Part shown: positions 1-10,427 of the stretch, one piece after another
Layout: every line of letters starts with the position of its first letter
Position numbering within the stretch: position 1 is the stretch's first letter
DNA from: Sphingomonas sp. CCH21-G11
GTDB lineage: Bacteria > Pseudomonadota > Alphaproteobacteria > Sphingomonadales > Sphingomonadaceae
Assembly (NCBI RefSeq): GCF_001555965.1
Contig: NZ_LSHX01000023.1
Location: forward strand, 1-57,029
Direction: 5' to 3'
Length of the DNA stretch: 57,029 nt
The notes under the pieces: generated by a model
Told to the model about the DNA's origin: nothing
What the model saw: the letters and a program-made list of their open reading frames with translations, nothing else
Databases searched by the model: none
Translations under genes and position numbers: made by a program

Positions 1-1028
1 TCGTCATGGCGCTCGGCTGGCTCGCCCGCCTTGCCGACCGCCATGACGATGCGCCCCCAATTGGCGTCGCCGCCTGCGATGGCGGTCTTGACCAGCGGCG
101 AATTGGCGATCGACAGCGCGACCGTACGGGCGCTCGCGTCGCTGACTGCGCCCTCGACCGTGATCGCGATGAACTTGCTCGCGCCTTCGCCGTCGCGGAC
201 GACCAGATGCGCGAGCTGGAGGCACAGGTCGGCGATGGCCGCGCGCACCGCGTCGGCACCCGGATCGTCATCGCCGGCGATCGCGGGATTGCCCGCCGCG
301 CCGGTGGCAAAGGCGAGCACCGTGTCGCTGGTCGACGTATCGCCGTCGACGGTGATGCAGCTGAAGCTGCGGGCATTGGCTTCGTCGAGCGCGCGCTGGA
401 GGAACCCCGCCTCGATCGCCGCGTCGGTGAAGAGGAAGCCCAGCATCGTCGCCATGTCGGGGGCGATCATCCCCGACCCCTTGATGATGCCGACGAAGCT
501 GACGCGCCGGTCGCCGATCATCGCGTGGGTCACCGCGGCCTTGGGAAAGGTGTCGGTGGTGCCGATTGCGTCGGTCGCCGCGCGCCAGTCGCACGGTTCG
601 GCGACGAAGGCGGCGTCGAGGCCCGCTTCGGCGCGGTCGATCGGCAGCGGCACGCCGATCACGCCGGTCGACGCGACGAAGATGTCCGACGGCTGGCAGC
701 CGAGATGTGCGGCGGCGCGTGCCGCGATCGCCTCGACCGCGGCGCGGCCGCGATTGCCGGTGAAGGCATTGGAGTTACCGGCATTGACCACCAGCGCCCG
801 CGCCCGGCCGAGCGGCAACGCCTGGCGGCACCATTCGACCTCGGGCGAGGGGCAGCGGCTTTGCGTGGTCACGCCGGCCACCGTCGTGCCGGGCGCGAGC
901 GTGACGAAGGTCAGGTCGCAGCGGTCCCATGCCTTGTAGCGCGCGCGCGCCACGCGCGGGATCACCCCGGCGACTTGCGGCAGGTCGGGAAAGGTCGCGG
1001 GCGCGAGCGGCGAGCGGGGATGAGTCAT
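1..1028 (-). CDS. argJ: ArgJ, bifunctional ornithine acetyltransferase / N-acetylglutamate synthase (C-terminus cut by window edge)
   Basis: ArgJ moves the acetyl group from N-acetylornithine to glutamate (and can use acetyl-CoA) in arginine synthesis in the cytoplasm. About 342 residues are visible, with no stop before the left edge. The frame reads MTHPRSPLAPATFPDL, VVNAGNSNAFTG and STGVIGVPLP. It then has GMIAPDMATMLGFLFTDAA, which contains the Ala193-Thr194 autocleavage site; Thr194 becomes the N-terminal nucleophile of the beta chain. The start at 1028 is preferred. An in-frame ATG at 1040 would add MDRA, and neither has a strong Shine-Dalgarno. It is divergent from the small gene at 1133 and secA. 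Identification is secure from the motifs. The missing part is the C-terminal end of the beta chain. Confidence 0.95.
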   Translation of the reverse strand, partial: MTHPRSPLAPATFPDLPQVAGVIPRVARARYKAWDRCDLTFVTLAPGTTVAGVTTQSRCPSPEVEWCRQALPLGRARALVVNAGNSNAFTGNRGRAAVEAIAARAAAHLGCQPSDIFVASTGVIGVPLPIDRAEAGLDAAFVAEPCDWRAATDAIGTTDTFPKAAVTHAMIGDRRVSFVGIIKGSGMIAPDMATMLGFLFTDAAIEAGFLQRALDEANARSFSCITVDGDTSTSDTVLAFATGAAGNPAIAGDDDPGADAVRAAIADLCLQLAHLVVRDGEGASKFIAITVEGAVSDASARTVALSIANSPLVKTAIAGGDANWGRIVMAVGKAGEPAERHD

Positions 1029-1090
1029 GGCGCGATCCATGTTGTGTCGGCGCGCGAAGATCAACGATGGAGTTGCGCGCGCGATTTTTG

Positions 1091-1120
1091 TTCGACGCCG
1101 CCGCCGCCGCACCCTATGTA
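1091..1120 (+). promoter_or_regulatory. Candidate promoter for the small gene and secA
   Basis: TTCGAC (1091-1096), an 18-base spacer and TATGTA (1115-1120) sit just upstream of the ATG at 1133. Transcription from here would leave almost no 5' leader. The assignment rests only on a loose match to a sigma-70-like consensus. Confidence 0.3.
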
Positions 1121-1132
1121 GCGGCAACGCTT

Positions 1133-1396
1133 ATGAACGCGCTGCTCATCCTATCCGCCCTGTTCGCCGCCCTGACCGGCGCGATCGGCAGCGCGCGCGT
1201 GCCCGAGGTGCGCCAGGTGGAGGCTGTGGCCGCGGTCGCTGCGCGTGCGGCACAGATCGTGTCCCCGGCGCGCAGCGCGGCGCTTCCCCTTCCCGCGCAA
1301 GGCTATGGTCCCGTGCGCGCCGACGTGGGGATTTCGGTCCCCGCGATCCGGCTTCGTCCGGTCGCCGCGATCCGTGGCGAGCGCCGCCGCGAATAG
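1133..1396 (+). CDS. Small exported-looking protein upstream of secA, possible secretion-monitor leader
   Basis: This 87-residue protein has a hydrophobic N-terminus (MNALLILSALFAALTGAIGS) resembling a signal peptide or anchor. An Ala/Val-rich middle follows, then a basic, Pro-containing tail (AIRLRPVAAIRGERRRE) running to the stop. It lies 114 bases before secA on the same strand, with a GC-rich hairpin in the gap. I recognise no domain. Size, export signal, position and Arg/Pro-rich end recall the layout of E. coli secM, but the SecM arrest motif itself is absent. A longer reading from ATG 1067 (109 residues) is possible. Function is unknown. Confidence 0.6.
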   Translation: MNALLILSALFAALTGAIGSARVPEVRQVEAVAAVAARAAQIVSPARSAALPLPAQGYGPVRADVGISVPAIRLRPVAAIRGERRRE

Positions 1397-1409
1397 CGCG
1401 CGCTCGTTG

Positions 1410-1432
1410 CGCGCCCGCAACCAACGGGCGCG
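1410..1432 (+). other. Hairpin between the small gene and secA
   Basis: CGCGCCCG (1410-1417) and CGGGCGCG (1425-1432) form a perfect 8-bp stem with a 7-base loop. A TTTT run follows at 1440-1443. It could be an attenuator, a weak terminator, or a structure that controls secA translation. Only the inverted repeat is seen directly. Confidence 0.45.
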
Positions 1433-1510
1433 GCGATCGTTTTGAATGGCCGTGACGGCCCCGGCGCGCCGCGTGCGCGCCGAACCCCAGGATCATTACA
1501 GGAATTTTCT

Positions 1511-4261
<2,751 letters not shown>

Positions 4262-4310
4262 GGGGGGGCGGGGCGACTTAGCCTGCCCCGTGCATTCTCG
4301 TCCATAGCCC

Positions 4311-4338
4311 GTCACCCCGGCCTTGTGCCGGGGTCCAC
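4311..4338 (+). repeat. REP-like intergenic palindrome, copy 1
   Basis: GTCACCCCGGCCTTGTGCCG followed by GGGTCCAC contains CCCCGGC and GCCGGGG arms and folds into a hairpin. A near-identical inverted copy lies at 4435-4462. From general knowledge, this sequence type is scattered in many sphingomonad and other alphaproteobacterial intergenic regions. Confidence 0.75.
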
Positions 4339-4434
4339 CGTGCAGCGCGCGCTGGCATTTGATCATGGCATGGCAAGGTTGGTTGCTGGATGGCGTGCGA
4401 CGTTAACCCGCGAAGTGTCGCGTTAGCCGGCGCG

Positions 4435-4462
4435 GTGGACCCCGGCACGAGGCCGGGGTGAC
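4435..4462 (-). repeat. REP-like intergenic palindrome, copy 2 (inverted)
   Basis: GTGGACCCCGGCACGAGGCC followed by GGGGTGAC is the reverse complement of the copy at 4311 apart from the loop. The pair brackets about 96 bases of unrecognised sequence, a layout typical of paired REP elements. Confidence 0.75.
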
Positions 4463-4581
4463 GACAAGAAATAAGTGATGCGCTTGTCCCTCACGGGTAA
4501 GCGGAAGGCGGCAACATCGCGTAGCACGCGTTGCGCCCCCCACTTGCCTTTGCCCGCCCGGCGCGCCAGCGTCCTGTCGTC

Positions 4582-5271
4582 ATGGACATGATCGACGCGC
4601 CTTCGCCCAATTTCGATGACCGGCAGCTGCCGATCACGATGATCGTGCTGCACTATACCGGGATGCAGGACGCAGCCAGCGCCGTCGCCCGGCTGCGCGA
4701 CCCGGAAGCCAAGGTGTCGGCGCATTATGTGGTGGACGAGGATGGCGCGATCCTGCGGCTGGTCGATGAGGACAAGCGCGCGTGGCACGCGGGGCGGTCG
4801 CACTGGCGCGGCATCACCGACGTCAATTCGGCGAGCATCGGGATCGAGATCGTCAATCCGGGCCATGAGTTCGGCTATCGCGATTTCCCGGACGCGCAGA
4901 TCGCTTCGGTCATCCGCCTCGTCCATCTGATCAAGGACCGCTACGACATCACGCGCGGCAACATCGTCGGCCATTCGGACGTCGCCCCGGCGCGCAAGCA
5001 GGATCCCGGCGAGCTGTTTCCCTGGGGAAAGCTGGCGCGGCTGCGGCTTGCATTGCCGCGCCCGACCCGCAACCTGATGGATCCGGGCTGGAGCGAGGGC
5101 GGTTTCCTCCTCGCGCTCGAGCGCTTCGGCTATGACGTCAGCGACCCCGTCGCGGCGATCCGCGCGTTCCAGCGCCGCTTCCGCCCAGAGATGATCGACG
5201 GCGAAGTCGATGCCGAGTGCCGGATGCTCCTGCTCGCGCTCCTGCTTCCCAAACCGCAGGGAGATGATTAG
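4582..5271 (+). CDS. ampD: AmpD-like N-acetylmuramoyl-L-alanine amidase with C-terminal peptidoglycan-binding domain
   Basis: This enzyme cleaves the amide between the lactyl group and the stem peptide in (anhydro)muropeptides. The protein has 229 residues from ATG 4582 (MDMIDAPSPNF). The frame is open upstream to 4531, but that part is not family-like. The Amidase_2 domain spans about 15-165. Zinc ligands are in IVLHYTG (His24) and GHSDVAPARKQDPG, with RAWHAG and SIGIEIVNPG between them. Residues about 170-225 (GFLLALERFGYD, AIRAFQRRFRP) form a PG_binding_1 domain. No signal peptide is visible, so a cytoplasmic muropeptide-recycling role is likely. RNase P RNA follows directly. Confidence 0.92.
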   Translation: MDMIDAPSPNFDDRQLPITMIVLHYTGMQDAASAVARLRDPEAKVSAHYVVDEDGAILRLVDEDKRAWHAGRSHWRGITDVNSASIGIEIVNPGHEFGYRDFPDAQIASVIRLVHLIKDRYDITRGNIVGHSDVAPARKQDPGELFPWGKLARLRLALPRPTRNLMDPGWSEGGFLLALERFGYDVSDPVAAIRAFQRRFRPEMIDGEVDAECRMLLLALLLPKPQGDD

Positions 5272-5277
5272 GTAACC

Positions 5278-5668
5278 CCCACTGCCAGAGGGCCGGGCGG
5301 CCGCGGCTCCGGACTTGATCCGGGGTCGAGGAAAGTCCGGGCTCCACGGAAACGACGGTGCCGGGTAACGCCCGGCGGGGGCGACCCCAGGGAAAGTGCC
5401 ACAGAGAGCAGACCGCCCCGCTTTGGCAGGGTAAGGGTGAAAGGGTGCGGTAAGGGCGCACCGCGGGCCCGGCAACGGGAACGGCATGGCAAACCCCACC
5501 GGGAGCAAGACCGAATAGGGACGGCATATGCGCCTCGTTCCGGCGCGTCGTCCGGGTTGGTTGCTTGAGGCGGCGCGCGAGCGTCGTCCCAGAGGAATGG
5601 TCGCCCATCCCCCGACCGCGAGGAAGGGGGTGGACAGAACCCGGCTTACAGGCCCTCTGGCAGTGCAT
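5278..5668 (+). ncRNA. rnpB: RNase P RNA, bacterial type A
   Basis: This is the catalytic RNA of RNase P, which trims tRNA 5' leaders. Helix P1 is formed by CACTGCCAGAGGGCC (5280-5294) and its perfect complement GGCCCTCTGGCAGTG (5651-5665). The universally conserved GAGGAAAGTCCGGGC lies at about 5329-5343, ACAGAGAGCAGACCGCC at about 5401-5417, and ACAGAACCCGGCTTA near the 3' end. The length of about 390 is normal. The exact 5' and 3' ends are uncertain by a few bases. It starts within 10 bases of the ampD stop. Confidence 0.97.
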
Positions 5669-5728
5669 CGGCGGGTGGACGTTCGGCCATACTGGCCATT
5701 GCGCGCGCGCCTGCCTATCTGGAGTCGC

Positions 5729-6268
5729 ATGAGCCGATCGTCACGTTCGATGGATTGGGGGTTTCCCCGCTGGCGCGCTTACGGTGCCGATCGCGAAGCC
5801 GTGACGGTGCGGATGTGCGATCGCGACGGGTGCGATCAGCCGGGCGACCGGCCCGCGCCCAAATCGCCCAACAGCCGCGAACGCTGGTATTTCTGTGAAA
5901 CGCACGCGGCCGAATACAACCGCAACTGGAATTATTTCGAGGGGCTGAGCGAAGAGGAAGCCAAGCGCCGCGAGGCCAATGAACAGCGTGAGGCCAATGG
6001 CTATGCCGAGGCGAGCCATTATGGCTGGGGCGGCCCCGGCGACGGTTCGCGCAGCCGCGACGAGATGCGCGCGCTCGATGTGCTGGGGCTCGAAACCGAC
6101 GCCGATTTCGAGACGGTCAAGGTCGCCTGGCGGCGGCTGGCCAAAGCCAATCACCCGGATGTCAAACCCGGCGATGCGGAGGCCGCGACGCGGTTTCAGG
6201 CGATCCAGACCGCCTATGAAGTGCTGAGATCGGCTGAGGAGCGCCGGACGCTCAAGGGCGGCCGATGA
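5729..6268 (+). CDS. J-domain (DnaJ-like) co-chaperone protein
   Basis: The protein has 179 residues. Its C-terminal J domain (about 111-175) includes ALDVLGLETDADFETVK, the HPD motif in NHPDVKPGD, and FQAIQTAYEVL. The N-terminal part has cysteines in MCDRDGCDQPGD and YFCETHAAEYN, a possible small metal-binding unit, and the family is common in alphaproteobacteria. J domains stimulate the ATPase of DnaK-type Hsp70; the client is unknown. ATG 5729 is supported by GGAG at 5721-5724. The open frame extends upstream into rnpB and is not coding there. The stop overlaps the next start (ATGA), so the two genes are translationally coupled. Confidence 0.85.
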   Translation: MSRSSRSMDWGFPRWRAYGADREAVTVRMCDRDGCDQPGDRPAPKSPNSRERWYFCETHAAEYNRNWNYFEGLSEEEAKRREANEQREANGYAEASHYGWGGPGDGSRSRDEMRALDVLGLETDADFETVKVAWRRLAKANHPDVKPGDAEAATRFQAIQTAYEVLRSAEERRTLKGGR

Positions 6269-6573
6269 AGCGGCAGGTCCGGTCGCAATGGTCGAATGCG
6301 ATCCTCGTCTGTGCCAAATGCTCGAAGAAACTCGACGGCGGTTTCGGCCCCAAGCGCCGCACCCCGCTCGCCAAGGCACTGCGCAAGCATCTCGGCCTGA
6401 AAAAGGGGCGCAAAGGCACCGCCGGGGTGGTCGAGGTCCGGTGTCTGGGCGTGTGTCCGCGCGGCGCGGTGACCGTCGTCAACGGTGCCGACGCGCGCGT
6501 CTGGAACTTGGTACCGGCGGGTGCCGACCTTGATGATGTCGCGCGCGAGCTCGGCCTGATCACGCCCAAATAG
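6265..6573 (+). CDS. Small (2Fe-2S) ferredoxin-like protein
   Basis: This 102-residue protein has the thioredoxin-like [2Fe-2S] ferredoxin cysteine pattern. CAKC (about residues 16-19) is followed after about 40 residues by CLGVCP, with AVTVVNG between that and the C-terminus. Such domains bind a [2Fe-2S] cluster and occur alone or in hydrogenase and NuoE-like proteins. The physiological partner is not shown by the sequence. It overlaps the J-domain gene by 4 bases (ATGA). It lies just upstream of the molybdenum hydroxylase operon, but 124 bases and a separate ribosome site suggest independent expression of that operon. Confidence 0.8.
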   Translation: MKRQVRSQWSNAILVCAKCSKKLDGGFGPKRRTPLAKALRKHLGLKKGRKGTAGVVEVRCLGVCPRGAVTVVNGADARVWNLVPAGADLDDVARELGLITPK

Positions 6574-6697
6574 CGCTACGCCGAGCGCGGCTGCCGGTGT
6601 CGGCACGCTTGTGCGCAAATGTTCGGCCGGTCCGTGGAACGAACGCGCGCCCAAGCCCTTTAACCTCCGGGCAGCCATTGCCGGGGAGGATGCTTGC

Positions 6698-7210
6698 GTG
6701 GCGGAGACACTGACCGTGAACGGGACGGAGCGGGCGTTGCCCGACGATCCACGCACGACGTTGCTCGATTTTCTGCGACACGACCTCGGCCTCACCGGCA
6801 CCAAGAAGGGCTGCGATCACGGCCAGTGCGGCGCGTGCACGGTGATCGTCAACGGCATCCGCATCAACAGCTGCCTCACGCTGGCGGCAATGCATGCCGG
6901 CGAAAGCGTGACGACGATCGAGGGGATCGGCACGCCGACCGAGCCGTCGCCGCTGCAGCAGGCATTCGTGAAGCATGACGGGTTTCAGTGCGGCTATTGC
7001 ACCCCGGGTCAGATCTGCGCCGCGACCGCAATGCTCGACGAGCTTGGCAACGGGTGGCCGAGCGATGCGACCGGTGCGCTCGATGCCGACCACTTCCATG
7101 TCACCGACGAGGAGCTGCGCGAGCGGATGAGCGGCAATCTGTGCCGGTGTGGCGCCTATGCCAACATCATCGCGGCCATCCGTGAGGTTGTCGGGGAGCG
7201 CGGGGCATGA
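6698..7210 (+). CDS. paoA: PaoA-like [2Fe-2S] subunit of a xanthine-oxidase-family molybdoenzyme
   Basis: This is the electron-transfer subunit of a heterotrimeric aldehyde oxidoreductase. It has 170 residues from GTG 6698, backed by GGGGAGG about 9 bases upstream. The plant-type cluster ligands are Cys39, Cys44, Cys47 (GCDHGQCGACTV) and Cys59. The second cluster uses QCGYCTPGQIC and GNLCRCGAY. E. coli PaoA carries a Tat leader, but none is seen here: translation starts almost directly at the ferredoxin fold. Upstream codons to 6611 (MRKCSAGPWNER) do not form a twin-arginine signal either. The enzyme may therefore be cytoplasmic. It overlaps paoB by 4 bases. Confidence 0.88.
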   Translation: MAETLTVNGTERALPDDPRTTLLDFLRHDLGLTGTKKGCDHGQCGACTVIVNGIRINSCLTLAAMHAGESVTTIEGIGTPTEPSPLQQAFVKHDGFQCGYCTPGQICAATAMLDELGNGWPSDATGALDADHFHVTDEELRERMSGNLCRCGAYANIIAAIREVVGERGA

Positions 7211-8193
7211 GGACGTTCCACTATCGTCGCGCGCATGCGATCGACGACGCCGTCGAAATCGCCCGCGATGCGCAGGCGGCGATCATCGCGGGCGGAACCA
7301 ATTTACTTGACCTGATGAAATTGCAGGTCGCGACGCCGTCACAGCTGGCCGACATCAACCATGTCGGCTTTCGCGAAATCGAGGATAGCCCCGATGGCGG
7401 GCTGCGCATCGGGGCGCTGGCGACCAACACCGAAACCGCGGTCCACCCCCGGGTCCGCCGCGATTATCCGGTGCTCGCCCGCGCGATCCTTGCCGGGGCG
7501 ACCCAGCAGCTGCGCAACAAGGCGACGACCGGCGGCAATCTGTGCCAGCGGACGCGATGCTATTACTTCACCAATATCGACCAGCCGTGCAACAAGCGGC
7601 AGCCCGGCACCGGCTGCGGCGCGATCGGCGGCGTGGCCCGCCTGCACGCGATCCTCGGCACCAGCGACCAGTGCATCGCGACCTATCCGGGCGATATGGC
7701 GGTGGCGCTGAGCGCGCTGGACGCGACCGTCCATCTCCGTTCGGCGGGCGGTGGGGAACGCTCCGTCCCCGTTCGCGCCTTTCATTGCCTGCCCGGCGAT
7801 ACGCCATGGCGCGACAACGTGCTCGCGCAGGGCGAGGTGATCACCGCCGTCACCCTTCCGCCGCCGGTCGGCGCGACACAGCTTTACAGGAAGGTGCGCG
7901 AACGCTCGTCCTATGCCTTCGCGCTGGTATCGGTCGCCGCGATCGTCGCGCTGGACGGCGGCAGGTTCAGCCGCGCCGATCTGGCCTTTGGCGGGCTGGC
8001 GCACAAGCCGTGGCACGATCCGCGCATCGGCGACGCGCTGATCGGCCAGGCGCCGTCGCCCGAGCTGTTCGACGCCGCCGCGGACATCCTGCTCGACGGC
8101 GCACGCAGCGACGGCGACAGCGCGTTCAAGGTCACCCTCGCGCGGCGCACGCTGCACGCGGTCCTTAGCCAGGTGACGGAGACGGCCCGATGA
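7207..8193 (+). CDS. paoB: PaoB-like FAD-binding subunit with extra [4Fe-4S] ligands
   Basis: The protein has 328 residues, as in the CoxM/PaoB family. The FAD-binding motifs are AIIAGGTNLLDLMK (about 25-38) and TGGNLCQRTRC (about 108-118). Cys113, Cys118, Cys128 and Cys137 in the stretch NLCQRTRCYYFTNIDQPC to GTGC match the four-cysteine insertion. In E. coli PaoB this insertion binds an extra [4Fe-4S] cluster, which distinguishes PaoABC from ordinary xanthine dehydrogenases. The gene overlaps its neighbours on both sides by ATGA. Substrate specificity cannot be read from this subunit. Confidence 0.9.
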   Translation: MRTFHYRRAHAIDDAVEIARDAQAAIIAGGTNLLDLMKLQVATPSQLADINHVGFREIEDSPDGGLRIGALATNTETAVHPRVRRDYPVLARAILAGATQQLRNKATTGGNLCQRTRCYYFTNIDQPCNKRQPGTGCGAIGGVARLHAILGTSDQCIATYPGDMAVALSALDATVHLRSAGGGERSVPVRAFHCLPGDTPWRDNVLAQGEVITAVTLPPPVGATQLYRKVRERSSYAFALVSVAAIVALDGGRFSRADLAFGGLAHKPWHDPRIGDALIGQAPSPELFDAAADILLDGARSDGDSAFKVTLARRTLHAVLSQVTETAR

Positions 8194-10379
8194 GCGTCAG
8201 CTTCAGACAGGACGAGCCCGCGACCGACAACCGCCTTGATCAGATGGGTCAGGGCGTGCTCGGCAAACCGCACCCGCGCATCGAGGGACTGGCGAAGGTG
8301 ACGGGCACCGCGCCCTATGCCGCCGAATATCGGGTCGCGAATTGTGCCGAGGGCGTGCTCGTGACCGCGACGATCACGCGCGGCGTGGTCGTTCGGATCG
8401 ACACGGACCACGCACTTGCCCTGCCGGGGGTGCTGGCGGTGATCGAAGACGCGCGACTGACCACCCGACCCGCCCAGGGCACCGCCGACGAGGCTCCGGC
8501 GCAGTCGCCCCGGCAGGTCTGCTACTGGGGCCAGCCGATCGCGCTGGTCGTCGCCGAGCGCTTTGAACAGGCACGCGACGCGGCGCGACGACTTCAGGTC
8601 GAATATCGCGCCGACCCAGATGTACCCGTCGATCCGGCAGCGGTCGATCCCGAAGCGCAGACCGACGACGCGGTCAGCCGGGGCGATCTGGCCCAGGCGA
8701 TGCGCGGGGCCACCCATAGCGTCGATGTCACCTATACCACCCAGGGCCATGCATCGGCGGCGATGGAGCCGCACGCCGCGATTGCCGAATGGGACGGCGA
8801 GCGGCTGACCGTCCACGCATCGCTTCAGATGCTGAACTACAACATCAGCGAGCTTGCCGACGCGCTGGATCTGGATGAGGACCGGATCCGGCTCGTCTCG
8901 CGCTATGTCGGGGGCGGCTTCGGCTCTAAGCTCGGCATCAGTCAGGACGTCGTCGCCGCGTCGATCGCGGCGATGCAGCTCGGTCGTCCGGTTCGCGTCG
9001 TCCTGTCGCGGCAGCAGGTCTTTCAGGGGATCATGCGCCGGTCGGAAACGACCCAGCGGCTGCGGCTGGCGGCGGATGCGACAGGCGGGCTGATCGGCTT
9101 TGGCCATCATGCGCTGGTCTCGAACCTCCCCGGCGAAGCCTTTGCAGAGCCGGTGCTGCAATCGTCGCACTTCCTGTACGCTGCCGAAAACCGCGAGCTT
9201 TCGCTTGATCTGGCGCGCATCCACCGGATGACTGCGGGCTCCGTCCGCGCGCCGGGCGAGGCGGTAGGCATGCCCGCGCTCGAGGCGGCGATGGACATTC
9301 TGGCGGAAAAGGTCGGGATCGATCCGGTCGAGCTTCGCCTGCGGAATATTCCCGCGCGTGATCCGGAGAAGGACCTGCCCTTTTCCTCGCATACGCTTGC
9401 CGAATGCCTGAACAAGGGGGCCGAGGCGTTCGGATGGGACCGATCGCCGCGGCGGCCGCGTCAGACGCGCGACGGCGAATGGTGGATCGGCACGGGGGTG
9501 GCGAGCGCCGCGCGCGTGCATAATGTCCAGGCGGCGACCGCGCGCGTCACGCTGAGACGCGACGGCACCGCGCGAGTCGAAACCGACATGACCGATATCG
9601 GCACCGGGACCTACACGATCCTGGCGCAACTGGTCGGGGAGATGCTGGGCCTCGATCCGGCCGACATTCTGGTCGACCTGGGCGATACGCGTCACCCGCG
9701 CGGGCCGGGTTCGGGCGGAAGCTGGGGGGCGGCGTCGATCGGATCGGCGGTCTATGTCGCCTGTCAGGCGATCCGCGAGGACCTTGCGAGCCGCGCCGGC
9801 GTGTCCGAGCGCGAGCTTCGGCTCACGCGTGGCCGGACGGCTTCGGGTCAATCGCTGACCGATCTGCTGAGCGGTGCGGACATCGTCCGCGAGGGGCATT
9901 ACGAACCCGGCAAGATCGAGGACGCGTTCACTGCCGCGGGATTCGGTGCGTTCTTCGCCCAGGTCCGGGTCAATCGCTTCACCGGCGAAACCCGCATCGA
10001 CCGGATGACCGGCGCGTTCGGGTTCGGGCGGGTGCTCAATCCCACCACGGCGCGCTCGCAATGTCTGGGCGGCATCACCTGGAGTATCGGCGTGGCGCTG
10101 ACCGAGGCGCTGGCGTTCGATCCGCGCGACGGCCACCTCGTCAACTGCGATCTCGCGGAATATCACGTGCCCGTTCATCGCGACATTCCCGACATCGACG
10201 TCGTCCTTGTCGAGGAACGCGACGCGTCGGCGAGCCTGATCCAAGCAAAGGGGATCGGCGAGCTGGGCATGTGCGGCGGCGCGGCGGCGATCGCGAACGC
10301 CGTCTATCATGCGTGCGGCGCGCGCGTGCTGGCGTTCCCGATGACGCCCGACCGGGTCCTCGCCGCGATGCCCGACTGA
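8190..10379 (+). CDS. paoC: PaoC-like molybdenum-cofactor-binding aldehyde oxidoreductase subunit
   Basis: This is the 729-residue catalytic subunit. Its N-terminal a/b hammerhead (GLAKVTGTAPYAAEY) is followed by Moco-binding segments SRYVGGGFGSKLG, GSVRAPGEAVGMPALE and GPGSGGSWGAASIG. The catalytic Glu691 in KGIGELGMCGG corresponds to the base that activates the Mo-bound hydroxide in this family. The likely reaction is aldehyde to carboxylic acid; E. coli PaoABC prefers aromatic aldehydes. The cytosine-dinucleotide form of the cofactor is implied by the MocA-like gene nearby. The convergent gene pair at 10428-11880 supplies maturation functions. Confidence 0.92.
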   Translation: MSVSFRQDEPATDNRLDQMGQGVLGKPHPRIEGLAKVTGTAPYAAEYRVANCAEGVLVTATITRGVVVRIDTDHALALPGVLAVIEDARLTTRPAQGTADEAPAQSPRQVCYWGQPIALVVAERFEQARDAARRLQVEYRADPDVPVDPAAVDPEAQTDDAVSRGDLAQAMRGATHSVDVTYTTQGHASAAMEPHAAIAEWDGERLTVHASLQMLNYNISELADALDLDEDRIRLVSRYVGGGFGSKLGISQDVVAASIAAMQLGRPVRVVLSRQQVFQGIMRRSETTQRLRLAADATGGLIGFGHHALVSNLPGEAFAEPVLQSSHFLYAAENRELSLDLARIHRMTAGSVRAPGEAVGMPALEAAMDILAEKVGIDPVELRLRNIPARDPEKDLPFSSHTLAECLNKGAEAFGWDRSPRRPRQTRDGEWWIGTGVASAARVHNVQAATARVTLRRDGTARVETDMTDIGTGTYTILAQLVGEMLGLDPADILVDLGDTRHPRGPGSGGSWGAASIGSAVYVACQAIREDLASRAGVSERELRLTRGRTASGQSLTDLLSGADIVREGHYEPGKIEDAFTAAGFGAFFAQVRVNRFTGETRIDRMTGAFGFGRVLNPTTARSQCLGGITWSIGVALTEALAFDPRDGHLVNCDLAEYHVPVHRDIPDIDVVLVEERDASASLIQAKGIGELGMCGGAAAIANAVYHACGARVLAFPMTPDRVLAAMPD

Positions 10380-10399
10380 CGGGTGCGATGCCGGTCGCC

Positions 10400-10417
10400 G
10401 CGGGCATTCTTGCCCGC
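10400..10417. terminator. Hairpin between convergent paoC and mocA-like genes
   Basis: GCGGGCA (10400-10406) and TGCCCGC (10411-10417) make a perfect 7-bp stem with a TTCT loop in the 48-base gap between two converging genes. There is no T-run on either side, so it would be an incomplete intrinsic terminator. Confidence 0.45.
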
Positions 10418-10427
10418 CGGCGCGGGG

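Larger units (their letters stand above)
4262..4581. other. 320-base gap between secA and ampD: terminator-like hairpin and inverted repeat pair
   Basis: Just after the secA stop, CGGGGC (4269-4274) and GCCCCG (4285-4290) form a small GC hairpin that may end secA transcription. The rest is dominated by two inverted copies of a GTCACCCCGG-type palindrome, listed separately. I see no gene. A long open frame on the minus strand crosses this gap and the RNase P gene, and is spurious. Confidence 0.6.

Noticed and set aside
4423..5730. 435-codon minus-strand open frame over ampD and rnpB
   Set aside because: It runs through the RNase P RNA gene and a REP-like palindrome and has no recognisable motif.
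7911..10310. 799-codon minus-strand open frame opposite paoC
   Set aside because: It is a shadow of the molybdoenzyme gene; the plus frame has all family motifs including the catalytic Glu.
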